Assembly: GCA_034670405.1 (NCBI GenBank)
Contig: JAXDDX010000038.1
Location: forward strand, 3,843,501-3,907,500
Source of the DNA: Hoplostethus atlanticus
Taxonomy: Eukaryota; Chordata; Actinopteri; Trachichthyiformes; Trachichthyidae
Direction: 5' to 3'
Length of the DNA: 64,000 nt
Made by a program: the position numbers and the translations under genes. How positions within the stretch are numbered: the stretch's first letter is position 1; each line of letters begins with the position of its first letter. The notes beneath the pieces were generated by a model that saw nothing but the letters and a program-made list of their open reading frames with translations, was not told where the DNA came from and did no database searches. Positions 42,156-55,763 of the stretch are shown here, piece by piece.

Positions 42156-43722
42156 CTGAGACAACTTGAATCTGTGTGCAGTCGCCTCTGATTGCCATTA
42201 CCTGTACACTGATGCACACGTATGCACACATGCTTTCACAATTGCACATATTAAATGTCTTATCCCTCCTAATGGCTTAACGTTTTTTTTTGATACTATG
42301 CTATCAAATGTTACTGTCTTCCATATAATCTGTTTCTAGATAATCTACACATTTCTGTAAAGATTACATTTTATATCTCATAAAAATAATCAAAGGGACA
42401 AAACCCTATGATTTGTTAAATTCTCTGCAGCTTGCATATGCTCATAGACACATTGACTACTGGAAACAGGTCAAATGTACTTCCAAAGCTTATCCTCCAG
42501 ATGGCAGGCCAACATTCTGAATAAAACTAATCCCATCAGACATTTGATGCACATGCATGCATTGCTTTCTGCCAAAGATACAACTCTAAACCACCAATGC
42601 CTGAGCAAAAACATTTAAAGATGAAGTTTTCAAATGTGCAATCAATTCATGAGAATGAGAAACCAAATTTGTCAACATGTCACTATAAGTTGTATCCATT
42701 ATGGGTTAAAAAAGAGCTTATAGATATCACAAAAGCAGAAAAGAGGGTTGAAAATATGTTTTGATGAAACTAATGAAAATAGAGAAAAGCCTGAAGAAAC
42801 AGATGGCATGAAAATATTAAGTCATCTTTAATTTGGAATTCATATTTGACATATCACACATTTAATTCCATATAATTCATATATGATGAAAATATACAAA
42901 ATAAATTTGACAATATTTCAAATTTTAACGTCAGCAATACTCAAATAGATATTGCAGCAGAGGTTCTCACACCATGCTGCTTCACCACTGCACTGTTGCT
43001 GCTCTACCCTCCAGATCATCGCTTGGCTGGGGCATGTCTGATATCAGGTCCACGAGGTCTGCTGCATAAGGCTGCTAAGGAAAGGACACAGTGTCCTCAG
43101 TCTGTGGATGCTTGCAGAGCTCACAGAGCGTGATGATGTGAGACATAAAACCGAACATAGAGTGTGAGGAGGAGATCAGGACCGAGGAGAGTGCAGAGAT
43201 GTGATATTCTGCAGTTCTAGCCTCTTCAGAAGTAAACCCCCCACCTGACTGGGAAGACCCCTCCACCATCACCACCATAACAAAACCCCCCCCTCTCTCT
43301 CCTTTGTCATTCACATAGGTCATGTTTTTCTTTATCTATGATATAAATAAATGATGTGCCGTTCAAACACAGGGATGGAGAGTGAGGGTGGGGCGATGGG
43401 GCTTGGGGTGGTGGGGTGGGCGGTCGGGGTTACAGAACAAAGAACAATCAACCATCAAGATCTGAGTTATGAGTTTGGACAGGAAAGCCAAAGTCAATTG
43501 TGGTTAGACACTTCAAATGTCTACCCTCCTCCCATCACCCTCATGTGACACACCTCCTCCATCCCAGTCATTCACTTCAGCAGTTAAGACCCAGCCCACG
43601 TCACTGGGCTCCCCCTCCTCTGTGTGAGTGTGTGTCTGTGTATGTGTGTGTGTGTGGAATGTGTGTTGTCTTTGTGTATTTATGTGTCTGCACGAACGAT
43701 AGGATAAATCCTGCTTCTCCGC

Positions 43723-43727
<5 letters not shown>

Positions 43728-43788
<61 letters not shown>
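43728..43788. repeat. (CT)n microsatellite upstream of tkt
   Basis: About 60 bp of CT dinucleotides, 140 bp before the tkt start codon, possibly within the promoter or 5' leader. Confidence 0.95.
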
Positions 43789-43791
<3 letters not shown>

Positions 43792-43928
43792 ACTCACACA
43801 TACAGGTCGGGTGCTACTCTTTGCCAACCTCACTCCCACACTCACACACATACAAAACACACATACACAACAGAGAATTGTAGTTGGTCCACTTTTCTGG
43901 TGCTGTTGGAACTTGACATTTTGCCTTC

Positions 43929-44161
43929 ATGGAGGATTACCACAAACCTGACCAGCAGACAGTGCAGGCGCTAAGGAATATCGCCAACCGCCTCAGAATC
44001 AACTCCATCAAGGCAACTACTGCTGCAGGCAGTGGGTAAGTCTCCTCCACTGACTCACAGACATGAACCTAAAACACTGGGATATAATATATAAACTTAA
44101 TATAAACTTGTGAACTCTTTGCCACATGCATAGTGGAGCACCAACACCAATACCTACCTAA

Positions 44162-44198
<37 letters not shown>

Positions 44199-46569
44199 TG
44201 CAAGCAAGTGAAAAGCAAAGGGAACAACATGTCGTGCCTTTGTTCTCATTGTTAATGGCATAAATTGCTCTTTGACTCCATTGGATACAAATTTTAATTT
44301 CTACATACATTTTGTATTATAGTTTTATATCACAGCATATAAAAGTTACATTTACTAGAATGTATCACAGTTTTTTATTTCCTCTTTTTGTGAAATTAGT
44401 AAATACACTTGTAATACAATTTCATGGTTTTACTGTCCAAAACAATGGATACATTTTAGGCATAGAGAATAATACAATGTTTTTAGAGAATTTAATCTTC
44501 AAATTAAATTGAGTATTGTCGATTAAAAAAAGCACATATTGCCTCCTTTTTATTTAATTTTTCTTTAAATTAACTTTAATTTTGTTTGATGGATAAATAT
44601 TGTATTTGATTTCTTTTTGAGTAAATGTAATATGTCTTTGTCCAGTAGTGCAGCACAATAGATGACCTAGAATGTGCATTGTTGAATGGATGGTACGTTG
44701 TACATGGATGTGCATAGTCCATGCTCGCTGCAAACATGGCTTCGTTGTGAAAATATTTGAACGTTTTATTGATTAAACTAAATCCTGCTTCTGTGATAGA
44801 TTCACATGGACAGATTGCATTTGTGGAATGCAGGTGTGGTATCATGGAACAAAAATGTCTCTTCAGAGATCTTTGTGGGTACAATGGGGATTTTTTTAGG
44901 ACCCTCACCCTCACAGCTACATTTTTTTTTGAAGAACCATGATTGTTTCCATATTGGAGTCTAATTGCCCATTACACAATTTTGGGGGTCTCAAACAGAT
45001 ACTGATAGGGGCAAAGGGATACACTGAAGGACATTTGACCACTAAAACTGATTATTAGTTAACCTAAAATTATTACAGCCCTCTAAATACAGTTCTAGAA
45101 GAAATTCATATACATACATACATACATACTATTTTTATGTGGACGTTCTCATTTGTCCAAAGGTTCATGGAAATGTGAAATCTAAATATCTGCAAAAGCT
45201 CAATGACAGCCAATGATATCAGAGCACCAATACTGTGTCTGTCATTCCATTCCACTTGATGGTTCCATAACATTAAATGTCTCCTCAGTTATTCTTTGGC
45301 GCATGAATGTTTTATATAAAGGCTCCATGATTGATGATTTATAAAAGCACAAATCCTCTTTCATCTTACTGTAGTGGTTTAAGAGGCATTTCTTTAAGCA
45401 CTTGAAACTCCACAGTGGTTAGGTAGTCGAAGTGTCTGCTTTAGGTCACTGATGGTCAGAACTACAGTGTTTCCATGCGGTTCTGTTTGTTAGTGATTCT
45501 ATATGGCATTATAAATACATGGTTCTTACGTGTGAGAACATGTAGAACTATTACTTGTCCTATGTGTAACTGTTTTTTCAGTGGACCTTGGAACTGGTGT
45601 GATCAATGTGAACACAGTCTGGGCCCTTATCTGAATTTACGGTTTATACTGTCTTGTATAAATCTCAGTTAAATGTTTTTTGGATGAACCGTTTGGTTCA
45701 AAGGTGGTGCTTTGTTGTACTGTTTGAGGATGGTTCTATGTAACACCTTAAGCTTGTATGTAGCACCAGAACCAGTTGTCTTGTGGCTGCAGGACCTTTC
45801 CTTCTTAAAGTGTTCTGTTACATAGAGGTCAGCAAAGTTAAAAATTAAGGCCAATCAATGCAGAACACCATATGTTCAACTTTTTTATTAAGTATGAATG
45901 AGAATTTATACTAATTTGTATATACATCCCTGACTTTCCACCTGATACTTCCAGTATCCTCACAGAAAACATAACTGTAGTGTAATGATGAAGCAAAGGT
46001 GGAAACAAATCAGTTGCCCTTTACAAAAAACGAAAGTCTCATATTATTTGCCAACTTTCCAGCTTCATCTTCTACCAGTGAAAACCATGCAACTGTTTCA
46101 TTGTCAGAGGATACAAATGTGTGTTCATGCTTGTCTTTACAGTGCAAGTACTGCAGATGTTGTGCACACTTGTTGATCATTTGTGAAAGACAAAGAGAGT
46201 ATGCATGCTATTGCAAATTCATTCCAAAATGCTAGATAGCGTGATACTTTAATATTATTAGACAGTCAATCAGTTTCTACCTGCACTAATACATGGACTG
46301 TAACTAATTCTTGTTTTTGAACTATGTACTGTATTTGAATGAACTTGTTGGGATGGAGGTATTCTCTCTCACTGTGTGTGGGGGGTGTGTGTGTGTGTAT
46401 CTGCCTGACCTATGGGTAACAGCATCCTCTCCCCTGTCTTCCAGACACCCCACATCATGCTGCAGTGTGGCAGAAATCATGTCTGTGCTATTCTTCCACA
46501 CCATGAAGTACCGTCCTGACGACCCCAGGAACTTCAATAATGACCGCTTTATCCTGTCCAAGGTGAGAC

Positions 46570-46613
<44 letters not shown>

Positions 46614-47705
46614 TATTAGCAGTTTTGATGTGTAAATGCCATGCTGAGTTTGAACTTTTCCGTGGATTACCTGGGTGTTGCTTGACAGAGATACTGCTGC
46701 TTCATGATTGTGTTTGTGCCCAGGGTCATGCTGCTCCAGCTCTGTATTCCATGTGGGCTGAGAGTGGCTTCCTGAAGGAGAGTGAGCTGCTCAGTCTGTG
46801 CCAGGTCGACTCTATGCTGGAGGGCCACCCCACTCCTGTGAGTGGTCCCACGTTACCGATACTACTATTCCTGAGCAGAAAATGAACTCAGCGTAAACAC
46901 CACTGTGGGAAATAAAACTGTGTGTGTGTGCGTATTTCAGAAGCAGCAGTTTGTGGATGTAGCCACTGGCTCCTTGGGACAGGGCCTCGGTGTGGCCTGT
47001 GGGATGGCATACACTGGGAAGTACTTTGACAAGTCCAGGTAAGAGTTAAGACGGGTCTATTATTTTAGGGTAATGGTGGGTCTCTTTTTACTGCATAGTG
47101 AGGATTTTCCAGTTTCTGTGGGTGTGTAGCGTGGCTGCATGCTTTGCTCTGCCGATTCTTCTGCTCTAATAATCACAGGCCCAGCAGTCATATCTCAGTT
47201 ATTTTTACCACCCCAACAGATTTCATCACAGAATCAAATTCACACTCAGTCCATTCAACTGTGTTGCATTTGTTCTCAATCTATTGTTCTGAATTATTAG
47301 CACGTTTCAAACTAATTCAGATTTACCATTCATTTTTACCATTGTAATGGTGGCTCTGGAAACAACATAGTAAACAGCAATAAAATACTTCTGTAGAGAA
47401 ATTTTGACTCAGTGGGTAGATATTGAGATTGATGACATACTGTAAGTATACTAGCAATTTAATTTGAACAAATAGTATGATCATTTGTCCTGTTTAAATG
47501 AGTCTGTGGGGTTGAACTAGTGGCTCAGTATGTTATATGTCGCAGAGGAAGGTGTGAAGTTCAGTAGCCACTCCTTTGTGGACCTCAGGAAGCTTCCTCA
47601 GTTCACAGCTGGTTACCAATCCGTTCTGTCAGATGAAGGAAAGTGAACCAATCTGACTGGAAACATGTCAAAGAGCACTATACCCCACCCCCACTCTCAC
47701 TCACT

Positions 47706-47748
<43 letters not shown>

Positions 47749-49843
47749 ATTATATGATCCCGCCCTTTTCTCCACCTTAGTTATCGTGTGTACTGTCTGC
47801 TGGGGGATGGTGAGCTGTCAGAGGGGTCTTTCTGGGAGGCCATGGCCTTCGCCTCCTACTACCAGCTGGACAACCTGGTGGCCATCATGGACATCAACCG
47901 TCTGGGCCAAACTGACCCAGCACCCCTGCAGCACCACGTAGAGAAATACCAGAAACGTTGTGAAGCTTTTGGGTAATAGTGTATAAAAAGTGTATTAGAT
48001 GGGTGGTGCATGTGTGTTTGTGTGCGCGTGTTAATGCATTTGCTGTGAGAGAAGATTGTGTGAAAGATGATAGTCATGCAAACAGTATTTTACCAAATCT
48101 GATGTCTATCTCTAACCACCCATTGAACTATTAAATATGGACTCTGCATCCTGGTGTGTATCCATGCTGTTGGTCCATATGAAGTGAAGCATACCATGTG
48201 TGTTCTAATGTGTGTTTCTGATGTGCGTGCATGTAGTTGGCATGCCATCATTGTGGATGGACACAGTGTGGAGGAGCTTTGCAAGGCTCTGAGCCAGCCA
48301 CGCCATCAACCCACTGCCATCATTGCTAAAACCATCAAGGGCAAGGGCATTCCAGGTACTCTCACTCTGTCACTATCCTCTCCACATCCTCAAGCTCATG
48401 TACTTTTGCGAGTGCATTGCTCTCACTGCAATGTAAATCATCAGTCAATGAATGTGCTTGGTGGTGTGAGTCTGTCACCCATTAATCAATCAGGGTTTGA
48501 ATCCACTAATGTAATGTGATGTCAATGTGGTTTCAGCTGCAGAGGATAAGATGGGCTGGCATGCCAAGCCTCTGCCCAAGGACATGGCAGAGGTGGTCCT
48601 CAAAGATCTGCAGAGCCGCATCATGAACAGCAGCAAGCGCCTGTACCCATCTGCTCCCATGGAGGACTCTCCACCGGTCAGCTTGAGGAACATCAGGATG
48701 CCTAGTGCTCCCAGCTACAAGCTTGGAGAAAAGGTACGTGTTCATTCAGTAGGCTTTGTCGATATTATTTGTCGATACGCTTTTATCCAAAGCAACTTAC
48801 AAGTGTTAATATGTTTGTATAAATTCCATTTGTGCATCAGAATGTAGGACGTGTGTGTATGTGCAGATGCAATGCACTCGTGCACACACACAGACACACA
48901 CATACACACAGATTACCACAGATTTAAAAGAATGAAAGCTATAGATAGACAAACAGACTTGATCAATGCTGATGATTGATAAGCTTCCCTCTCTGTAGAT
49001 TGCCACCCGGAAGGCATATGGGATGGCCCTGGCCAAGCTAGGCCGTTACAATGAACGTGTTGTGGCCCTTGATGGAGACACCAACAACCTCACCTACTCA
49101 GAGATCTTCAAGAATGAGCATCCCAACCGCTTTGTCGAGTGTTACATTGCTCAGCAGAACATGGTATGATCTCTCCTAAACCCTTTTTCTTTTCCTATTT
49201 CACAAAGCTTGAAAAAAATATTTTTACAAGATGGGAAGATTTTGTCATTGGAGATTTCACATTCACTTTACAGGAATTTTAGTCTCCTCTGATGCACATC
49301 CAATCTCTGAATCACTCACCCTCTACAAAATATTCACAAGGTTATTTGCCAAATAAAACATCTATTTCTCTTCCTGCTGATTTGCTGAGTAAAATCCCCT
49401 CTCTCTCAAATCCTCTCTCTCAACTCTGATTGGTTGAGAACATCCTCAGTTCTCTTGTCAGTGTGTCAGAGGCTGGGCTATTAAAAATCCATGGGTTGTC
49501 CATCCATAATGCAACGCTGGGTAAAGACATGACCCATTTACGTTTGGTCTGCATGGCTGCCTGTGGTTAGGCAGGCTCTGATATATCCCTGTTCTTGGCT
49601 CTGTCATTATTTTTTATCTGACCATAGATTAATAGTTTGGGGAGAGGCAATCAAACATTTATTCCTGCTGCTGTTCTGATTGCAGCAGCAACCAACCCTA
49701 ATGTAGGTCAGGCGTGTGTGTGATGAGAAGCGGTTATGACAAGTGTATTCAGAGGTGAAATATTAATCAGTGCAGAGGGAGGGGTCATCTGGCTGAATGC
49801 ATGAGAACTGCAAACATTTTAGTAGGCAGAACTAGAATGGCTC

Positions 49844-49912
<69 letters not shown>

Positions 49913-52900
49913 AGATTCAGACAAAGCAAGGAAAACGGGAAATGATTTGTGAGAAGAGGCATGCAACTGATGCCACTCATATGGGAACATAAGCTCCTGG
50001 GCTTTGAAAGAAACTCTTCTCACTGACTTAACTTGGTCTTTGGTTCAAAAAGACACGGCCTTTCAAATATGGTTCTACAGATATTTGACCCTATGGATGA
50101 TGCTCTCAAGTTTAGATGTGGGTGATCTATGTGCATCTAACTATCTGCAGGCACTCTTAGGTATGTACTAGAAGATAATTGCTCCATGCACCATTCATTT
50201 CCTAGGTCAGTGTTGCCATGGGCTGTGCTGCCCGTGAAAGGAACATTGTGTTTGCCAGTACTCTGGCTTCCTTCTTCACCCGCGCCTATGACCAGATCCG
50301 CATAGGCTGCAATCTCAGAGAGCAACATCAACCTGTGTGGCTCCCACTGTGGCCTGTCCACTGGTTAGTAAATCTTTATTATCCAAATGTCTCAATCCCT
50401 CCCATACACCACACCAACACCCACACCTTCACAAAATTCACCATTATTCTGAAGCCAGCCACTGTCACATTCTCCTCACACCCAACTGTCACACCCTCCT
50501 AAATGATAATGGTCAGTCAAAATGAGTGCTCTGAGTGAGTGTGTTCAATCCTTTCTCTCCCTCTAATACTGTGTTTTCCTTACCCTTTATCCTCCACCGC
50601 TGTACTCCTAGCACTCAATCCCTCCCTCTTTCACCCTTCCTGTCTGTCCTGGAAGCTGTCACCAGGAAACCAGGTGTCTCTGTGCCTCTGTTAGTGCAGG
50701 TACACTGCATGCCTGTCTGTCTGTCTGTCTATCAGTCTGCATGCATGCATGACTGTCAGTTGACCTAAATTTAGATGCAAGGATGATCTGATTGTTGGGT
50801 ATAAGTGTTGCGTGTATGTCTGTATTCCAGGAGAGGAAGGCCCTTCTCTGATGGGTCTGGAGGACATGGCTATGTTTAGGGCCCTTCCCACAGCAACCAT
50901 TTTCTATCCCAGTGATGGTGTGTCTATTGAGAAGGCTGTGGAGCTGGCTGCAAGCACAAAGGTACTAAAAACCTAAACACAGGTTTCTGGCTCCCCTACA
51001 ATATCTATGGAACATTTGATATTTATTTGTGATGCTTGTTATGTTTCTCTGTATAAAGGGTGTTTGCTACATCAGAACTAGCCGCCCAGAGAATGCCATC
51101 ATCTATAACAGCAATGAGGACTTCCATGTTGGACAGGCTAAGGTGAGGCACCCTTTATGTGTTTTAGGATGATGAAGATGCAAACAGAAGACATGGAGAG
51201 ATGTGTGGCCAGAGATCAAGTGTCAGGTGTAACTGTAAATGCTCCATTTCCCCTTACCAGGTGGTGTACCAGAGCAAGGAAGACCAGGTGACTGTGGTGG
51301 CAGCTGGCGTGACCCTGCATGAGGCTCTGGCTGCAGCTGAGCATCTAAAGAAAGGTACAGTAAAGGCTGATTTCTCATCCAAGTACTGTGTGTGACTGTG
51401 AGGAGATTGGAAATGTATGCCAGATCGTTTCAGATGCAACATTCAAAATGCATTGCATCTGAGTAAAATGTTTACTGAATTTCCCCAAAGATGACCGCAT
51501 CTCAGCTGGTATTAAATATCTTCAGCGTATTCAATCCATTACCTCCCAAGCCTGCTCTAATAAAACCTTAGAGTCTTGATCTTTCTTTATCCCAAGGTTT
51601 TGGTGAACCCAGTGACACTTCCCCTGAGTGTGTAGCCATTAGAATTAATCTGTTAATGTTAACCTGACCTGGTTCAGTGCTGTACCATACATAGTCAATG
51701 CTTGCCCTGCCTTTAGGTGGAAAATATTGGATGCCTCTGTGATCCTCTTAAAGAGGATGATTCATTATAAATATAATAAATTATATTTTACATATTTACA
51801 AAGAAATACTTGTTTTGTAACTACTTCATCAAGTCCATGACTCCATACACAGTTTCTAATATGTATGGATTTTTTTTTTTTGCTCCACTGAATTAAATTA
51901 ATGATTTCCCAGAGAGGATCTCTGTCAGGGTCATTGATCCCTTCACAATCAAACCATTGGACGCCAAAACCATTATCGACCACGCCCGTGCTACCAGGGG
52001 ACGTATCCTCACTGTGGAAGATCACTACTATGAAGGTACGTTTTGGGAATTCATATTTTAGAGCTTTTGCATATTTTATGCCAACCTGGCAACCATAAGA
52101 ATCTCAGCATCATACATGTATGCAGCTGAGGCCTTCTATTTGGTCCAGATGATGGGGTGTGTTGTGTGGCATGTTTCTATTGGCTCAGTGACAGAGCTGT
52201 GATGTCGTGGCATTTGCTCATTGGCTTAGGAGAGGCAGACTTCTGTGTGCCGTCATTGCAGGCGAGGTATTGTGGTGCATTTGGTACACTGAGGAGGGAG
52301 CGAGCGTAAGGGCCAGAGAGGCAGAGTGCTGTCAGATTTCCTTAGCTGAGCGCGTGCCTGCGGGGTTCTCTGTGACCTACATAGCACAGACAGCCATGCC
52401 CAGCCCCGCCTGTGCCTGTTAGGAGAGTGGGGATGGGTGATGGCAAGGACTTGACTCGACCAAAGATAAGTGACATCTGTAGTCAGTCTGATGTTGAGCA
52501 TCTCATTCTTTTTACCTCTGCAACATATCAAGAGGGTTTGAGTCTGGCTGATTCAAATTAAATTATCTTTTTCTCTGTATATTTATATGTATATATGGTG
52601 ATATTAAAAGTCTACATGGGGCAATTCTTGCCACCAATGAGGGGCCAGAGCTTTTGAGGTGAAAAGGTGCCCCCCTTTGGGGAGGACTGCTCCTCCCTCT
52701 TCTTGTCTTATGTGATGAATTGCTGTTCCACAGGCGGCCTGGGGGAGGCAGTGTGCTCAGCAGTGGTCAATGAGTCTGGCTTCAGTCTGCAACGTCTGGC
52801 TGTGTCTCATGTTCCCCGCAGTGGCAAACCTCACGAGCTGCTCAAAATCTTCTGTATCGATCGTGACGCCATTGCCCAGGCCATCCGCAAGATGCTCAGC

Positions 52901-52921
52901 AGCTCTACCAATGCCAAGTAA
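43929..52921 (+). CDS. tkt: Transketolase, 14 exons, one frameshift and altered active-site residues
   Basis: Transketolase is a thiamine-diphosphate enzyme of the cytosolic non-oxidative pentose phosphate pathway. It moves two-carbon units between sugar phosphates. Exons: 43929-44035, 46445-46562, 46724-46837, 46941-47038, 47781-47972, 48237-48355, 48537-48733, 48999-49163, 50206-50363, 50831-50961, 51059-51142, 51261-51354, 51913-52035, 52734-52921. All junctions are canonical and in phase if one extra base in exon 9 is ignored. The product would then be 628 residues (human 623). Conserved: [40 protein letters not shown]. Altered: the proton-abstracting Glu (human 366, IAEQNM) is Gln in IAQQNM at 49152-49154, and human GEDGPSQM reads GEEGPSLM. 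These changes plus the frameshift suggest a decaying or repurposed copy, or an assembly error at the indel. The start fits human MESYHKPDQQ. Confidence 0.93.
44036..46444. other. tkt intron 1
   Basis: 2.4 kb. It holds a (CA)n run at 44164-44197 and AT-rich unique sequence. No exon was recognised. Confidence 0.65.
47039..47780. other. tkt intron 4
   Basis: It holds an (AC)n run at 47707-47746 just before the next exon. Nothing else was recognised. Confidence 0.65.
48775..48806. repeat. Small fragment of the dispersed CGCTTTTATCCAAAGC repeat
   Basis: The sequence ACGCTTTTATCCAAAGCAAC, followed by TTACAAGTG, repeats the core at 22133-22160 with one mismatch. It lies in tkt intron 7. Confidence 0.75.
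49843..49911. repeat. (TCTA)n microsatellite in tkt intron 8
   Basis: About 17 copies of TCTA. The rest of intron 8 (49164-50205) is unremarkable. Confidence 0.98.
50206..50363 (+). CDS. tkt: tkt exon 9, with one extra base at 50305/50306
   Basis: It reads [20 protein letters not shown], then [13 protein letters not shown], and then leaves the family frame. Dropping one G of the GG at 50305-50306 restores [20 protein letters not shown] up to the donor ACTG|GTTAGT, whose phase fits exon 10. As written, the frame runs into the intron and stops. The exon length of 158 nt is one more than the phase requires. Confidence 0.88.
51355..52733. other. tkt introns 12 and 13 around exon 13
   Basis: The intron parts 51355-51912 and 52036-52733 hold no recognised repeat or exon. 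The exon 51913-52035 ([20 protein letters not shown]…EDHYYEG) lies between them. Confidence 0.6.
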
Positions 52922-53865
52922 CTCTCACCCTGCCCCACCCACCTATCACACCCCTTCAGATCAAGAGAAACAGTATGTTTCAATTCACATGACACCCAGC
53001 TCCTTCACTGTGAAATATGACCCCTTATGTGTTAACTAAAGTAATGTGATTTTGTGCTGTACATTTTGAAGTAAAGTTCCACATTTACCTTTCTCTCACA
53101 CATCCACCACATCACACACAAAAACAGACACACACATGCAAACACCCATATCTTCACTCCAAGTCCCTGCACTGTCATGGGTCATCACTATGTCCAGTTC
53201 AGTTATCAAAGTGTGGCCGTAACTGACCATCAAACCTGGCTGGCAATTATTGGTGGATACTCACCATACAAAATAATACATTCTTACATTATGTGACTCA
53301 ACATAAGTGCTATGTGATGCTCCCGTGTGTTTTTGAAATGCTATTTGATATGTTCAACCTAATTCAACTTACAACAATCTATTTTAATACTTTTATATTG
53401 TTCTGATGTAGCTCTTCAGACCGGGTGGGGCATATAGTAGTGAAGTAGGTGTCTTTATCATAACAGTCTGAAAGAAACAAACTGAATTGATGTTTGTAGA
53501 AGTTAGTCTTGAAAAAGTGAAAAAAAAGATCAAACAAAGAGCAGTCACACTGAAGTCCACTAAACATTTGATCCGTGTTTCCCAAAACCACAATACACAT
53601 TATCAGACAACTTGAACTTTTGTTACAGACTTTAAACCGTAATGTGTACACCTCAGAATTAATTTGGACTATTCCAATAATGTGACATAACAGTGACATA
53701 GCCAGTGACATAGTCTTTTAACATAAGGGTAAGGTGGTGGGGCACAGGTCATATTAGTGCTGATGGAGAATGTGGCGATGAAGGTAGAGTTACATCTGAA
53801 TTGTGAACCCAAGAACAAACACTTCCTTTGTTACTTGAAATTTTGTATGTACCTTTCTTTCATGT

Positions 53866-53871
53866 AATAAA
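53866..53871 (+). terminator. Probable tkt polyadenylation signal AATAAA
   Basis: AATAAA lies 945 bp after the tkt stop codon and is followed by a T/G-rich stretch at 53880-53945. It is the first canonical hexamer that I noticed downstream on this strand. Confidence 0.6.
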
Positions 53872-54220
53872 GCCCTCTGCATTTGAGTTTGAGAGTTCAT
53901 AATTGTTTGGTTTTCTTTTTCCCCTGTATGTGTGTTGATGTGTGTAGCCTGAACAGAATGCATGCATATAACAACTTGTACTGATTTACACAATCCCAAT
54001 AGATCTTATGTTTGATCAAGATAATGCCCAGCGAAACTGTTAAGATCTGATCATAAAAGTTTCTAAGAGATGTCCATAAAAATGCATCTGTCCCCATGGT
54101 TACGTAAATTCACCAAACACAACTCTGTTTTGTGACCTTGTAGATGTCACAAATGTCACTGCCCATTAATTCAATCCTCTACGGTTGCAAGCTCGCTCTA
54201 CCACCGTTGCAGTCTCTGTC

Positions 54221-55600
54221 TCATCTCCCTGTACAAAAAGAGACAAATAAAATATTTAGACGATACAAGTTCTATAATACCATTACTTTATTACCTCCAA
54301 AGAACTGAACTCAACCCAAGCCAAAGCTATGAAGACTCTCTGTATAGCTGTATAGTTACAACAATTTGTAAGGTTTTACTATGGTGTGAGTGTCGTTTTT
54401 CTACCTACCATAGAGAGCTGTATTTCCGTTTTGCTCCCCTAACAGCAAATACCATGATTCCACATCCATAAGACAATGTGTAGACTGGAATAAAGCATAA
54501 AACTTAACCACAACAAAAAGGATTTGTAAATTGCATACATCACATGCTGCATGCCCATGTGTCTTTACCATGATAAAAGTTGAGGTTCAGGACAGCTACA
54601 AACAGAGCGGCACATAATCCCCAGCAAGCATCTGGACAGAGAAGGAAGGTGATGTTAGTTGTTATGAAGAATAGGTCTGGATGTGGATATTGATTTATTT
54701 AATAGCATTAATTGTAGAATTTAAGGCCACTGGCTTGTTCTTTTGGAGTATGGATGGGGATTAGAGTGTGTGTTAAAGTACCTCGTCTGTCATATGGAAG
54801 GCCTTTACACCTCTTAGTATGGGCTGGCAAACCTGAGAGGAACATCACAATTCTGCATTGATATTGTTATTCTGGAAGACCATAAGTCAAACATGAAATT
54901 ACTTAAATATGTATCATCAATCATTCATGTCCATGGAGATATTTAGAGTAATGAACAAATTGAGCATTTTATAGCATATCAGCTTACCAGACATTATGCC
55001 CACCACCTCAAACAGTAGGGTGAACAACACAGCAAGAACTGAAGGAATTGTAAGTGCTGAAATGCAACAGAAACATTATTCCTGACATTGTTCCATGGAG
55101 CCCACCTTAGAACCTTCAAATATACCAAACAAAAAATATTTTACTTAGATTTTTTGATAAATGAGATCTTCAGGAATTCACATTCATGGAGCATGTTGGT
55201 TTGGGCTCTGTACCAGGTTATTAATAGAGAATGACATGTTCACCGTGGTAACACTAATATGTTATGCTGTGTTCACTGTTGAATTTGGTGTATTTCAGTA
55301 TTTCCATGTGAATATTATGTCTACTTACAACGATAGGGCCTATAGAGTACCATTCCACATCCCAGCCCAAAGGAGAGTGCAAAGAAATGGTAAAATTTGT
55401 CTGAAAAAAACAACATTTATTCTAAATAAATCAGTAAAGTTTTAGGACATTTACTTTCACTTTTAATTTAGACTATAAAGTACAAACATACAGTGTTGGT
55501 AGACATCATAAAGACGTTGTCCATATTCCTGTAAGAGAAATATTGTCATGATTTCTTGGTAACATAAACAGATAACCATAAATAGAAATGAGAGAGGGGG

Positions 55601-55660
<60 letters not shown>

Positions 55661-55763
55661 CATAAAGAAAGAAACATACAGAGAATGAGGTTCTGACAGT
55701 CACCCCATTAGATTACCACAGGAAGAAGACCCAGGGACCCAGTAACCTAGTGGTACATACCAT
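54221..55763 (-). CDS. Unrecognised small membrane protein, about 100 residues, three membrane segments
   Basis: Seven pieces join in phase with canonical sites: 55761-55763 (ATG at the end of exon 55761-55858), 55492-55528, 55329-55400, 54988-55056, 54782-54832, 54569-54631 and 54221-54228 (stop). They total 303 nt. The translation starts MEYGQRLYDVYQHYK, followed by hydrophobic segments FYHFFALSFGLGCGMVLY, LTIPSVLAVLFTLLFEVVGI and WGLCAALFVAVLNLNFY. A short Cys/basic loop (HTKRCKGLPYDRR) separates the last two. An in-frame TAA directly precedes the ATG. Five consecutive internal junctions keep one open frame, which is strong evidence for a real gene. The very short last coding piece (HGR, stop) and the ATG next to a donor are less certain. 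I do not recognise the family. Confidence 0.62.
55606..55660. repeat. (GA)n microsatellite
   Basis: About 55 bp of mostly GA dinucleotides in the first intron of the small membrane-protein gene. Confidence 0.95.

Larger units (their letters stand above)
29836..43928. other. Region between the 5' ends of cacna1d and tkt
   Basis: 14 kb between two genes transcribed away from each other. It should contain both promoters and any 5' non-coding exons, but I could not place a transcription start. The recognisable content is transposons and simple repeats, listed separately. No conserved protein-coding exon was recognised. Confidence 0.7.

Noticed and set aside
43075-43323. Minus-strand open frame of 82 codons before tkt
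   Set aside because: No conserved motif, no splice context, low-complexity composition.
54173-54229. Longer C-terminus for the small membrane protein (frame DETETATVVERACNRRGLN)
   Set aside because: It would need an acceptor one base off the AG present; the canonical join gives HGR and stop.
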